In this document: positions 5,478 through 5,520 of the stretch, piece by piece | How positions within the stretch are numbered: the stretch's first letter is position 1 | How the letters are laid out: every line of letters begins with the position of its first letter | Source: an uncultured Lautropia sp. | GTDB taxonomy: Bacteria > Pseudomonadota > Gammaproteobacteria > Burkholderiales > Burkholderiaceae_E | Assembly: GCA_938046755.1 (NCBI GenBank) | Contig: CALIXC010000004.1 | Span: forward strand, 1-5,520 | DNA length: 5,520 bases | Direction of reading: 5' to 3' | Translations under genes and position numbers: made by a program | Notes under the pieces: model-generated | Seen by the model: only the letters and a program-made list of their open reading frames with translations | Database searches by the model: none | Told to the model about the DNA's origin: nothing

Positions 5478-5520
5478 CTGCTGATTCCCTCGCGACAGCT
5501 GCAACAGCGGTCCGGGGAAA

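Overview
This is a GC-rich bacterial chromosome window of ordinary housekeeping character. It most likely comes from a betaproteobacterium in or near the Alcaligenaceae (Bordetella/Achromobacter relatives). The assignment rests on the protein sequences (FtsK motor, TrxB, a Crp-type regulator with the motif order seen in that group) and on the remembered neighbourhood of trxB divergent from ftsK. No database search was possible, so the taxonomic call is inference.

Layout, left to right. Positions 6-3224 (minus strand) hold a complete ftsK, which encodes a 1072-residue membrane-anchored DNA translocase with an unusually long, low-complexity linker. Positions 3225-3481 are noncoding. They contain a weak candidate ftsK promoter, a terminator-like hairpin that pairs fully only as minus-strand RNA, and a second, wider inverted repeat just after the regulator's stop codon. 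Positions 3482-4156 (minus) encode a 224-residue Crp/Fnr-family regulator that has no Fnr-type cysteine cluster. Positions 4157-4425 are the divergent intergenic region. It carries a consensus TATAAT box for trxB, a compact dyad, and a structured trxB leader with a run of seven T. Positions 4426-5379 (plus) encode a complete thioredoxin reductase, TrxB. Its stop codon overlaps the ATG of a short downstream frame (5379-5477) that has a good Shine-Dalgarno. That frame looks like the N-terminus of an Smr-domain protein but stops after 32 codons.

The genes have separate roles. FtsK coordinates division with segregation of the chromosome terminus. TrxB supplies reducing power to thioredoxin. The Crp-like protein is a transcription factor whose targets cannot be read here. 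FtsK and the regulator share a strand, but the hairpin and a 257-bp gap between them suggest separate transcription units. trxB and the short downstream frame look translationally coupled.

I see no mobile element, CRISPR array, RNA gene, phage gene or defence system. The most useful leads are the early stop in the gene after trxB, the altered effector pocket of the Crp-like protein, and the expanded FtsK linker with its in-frame tandem repeat.
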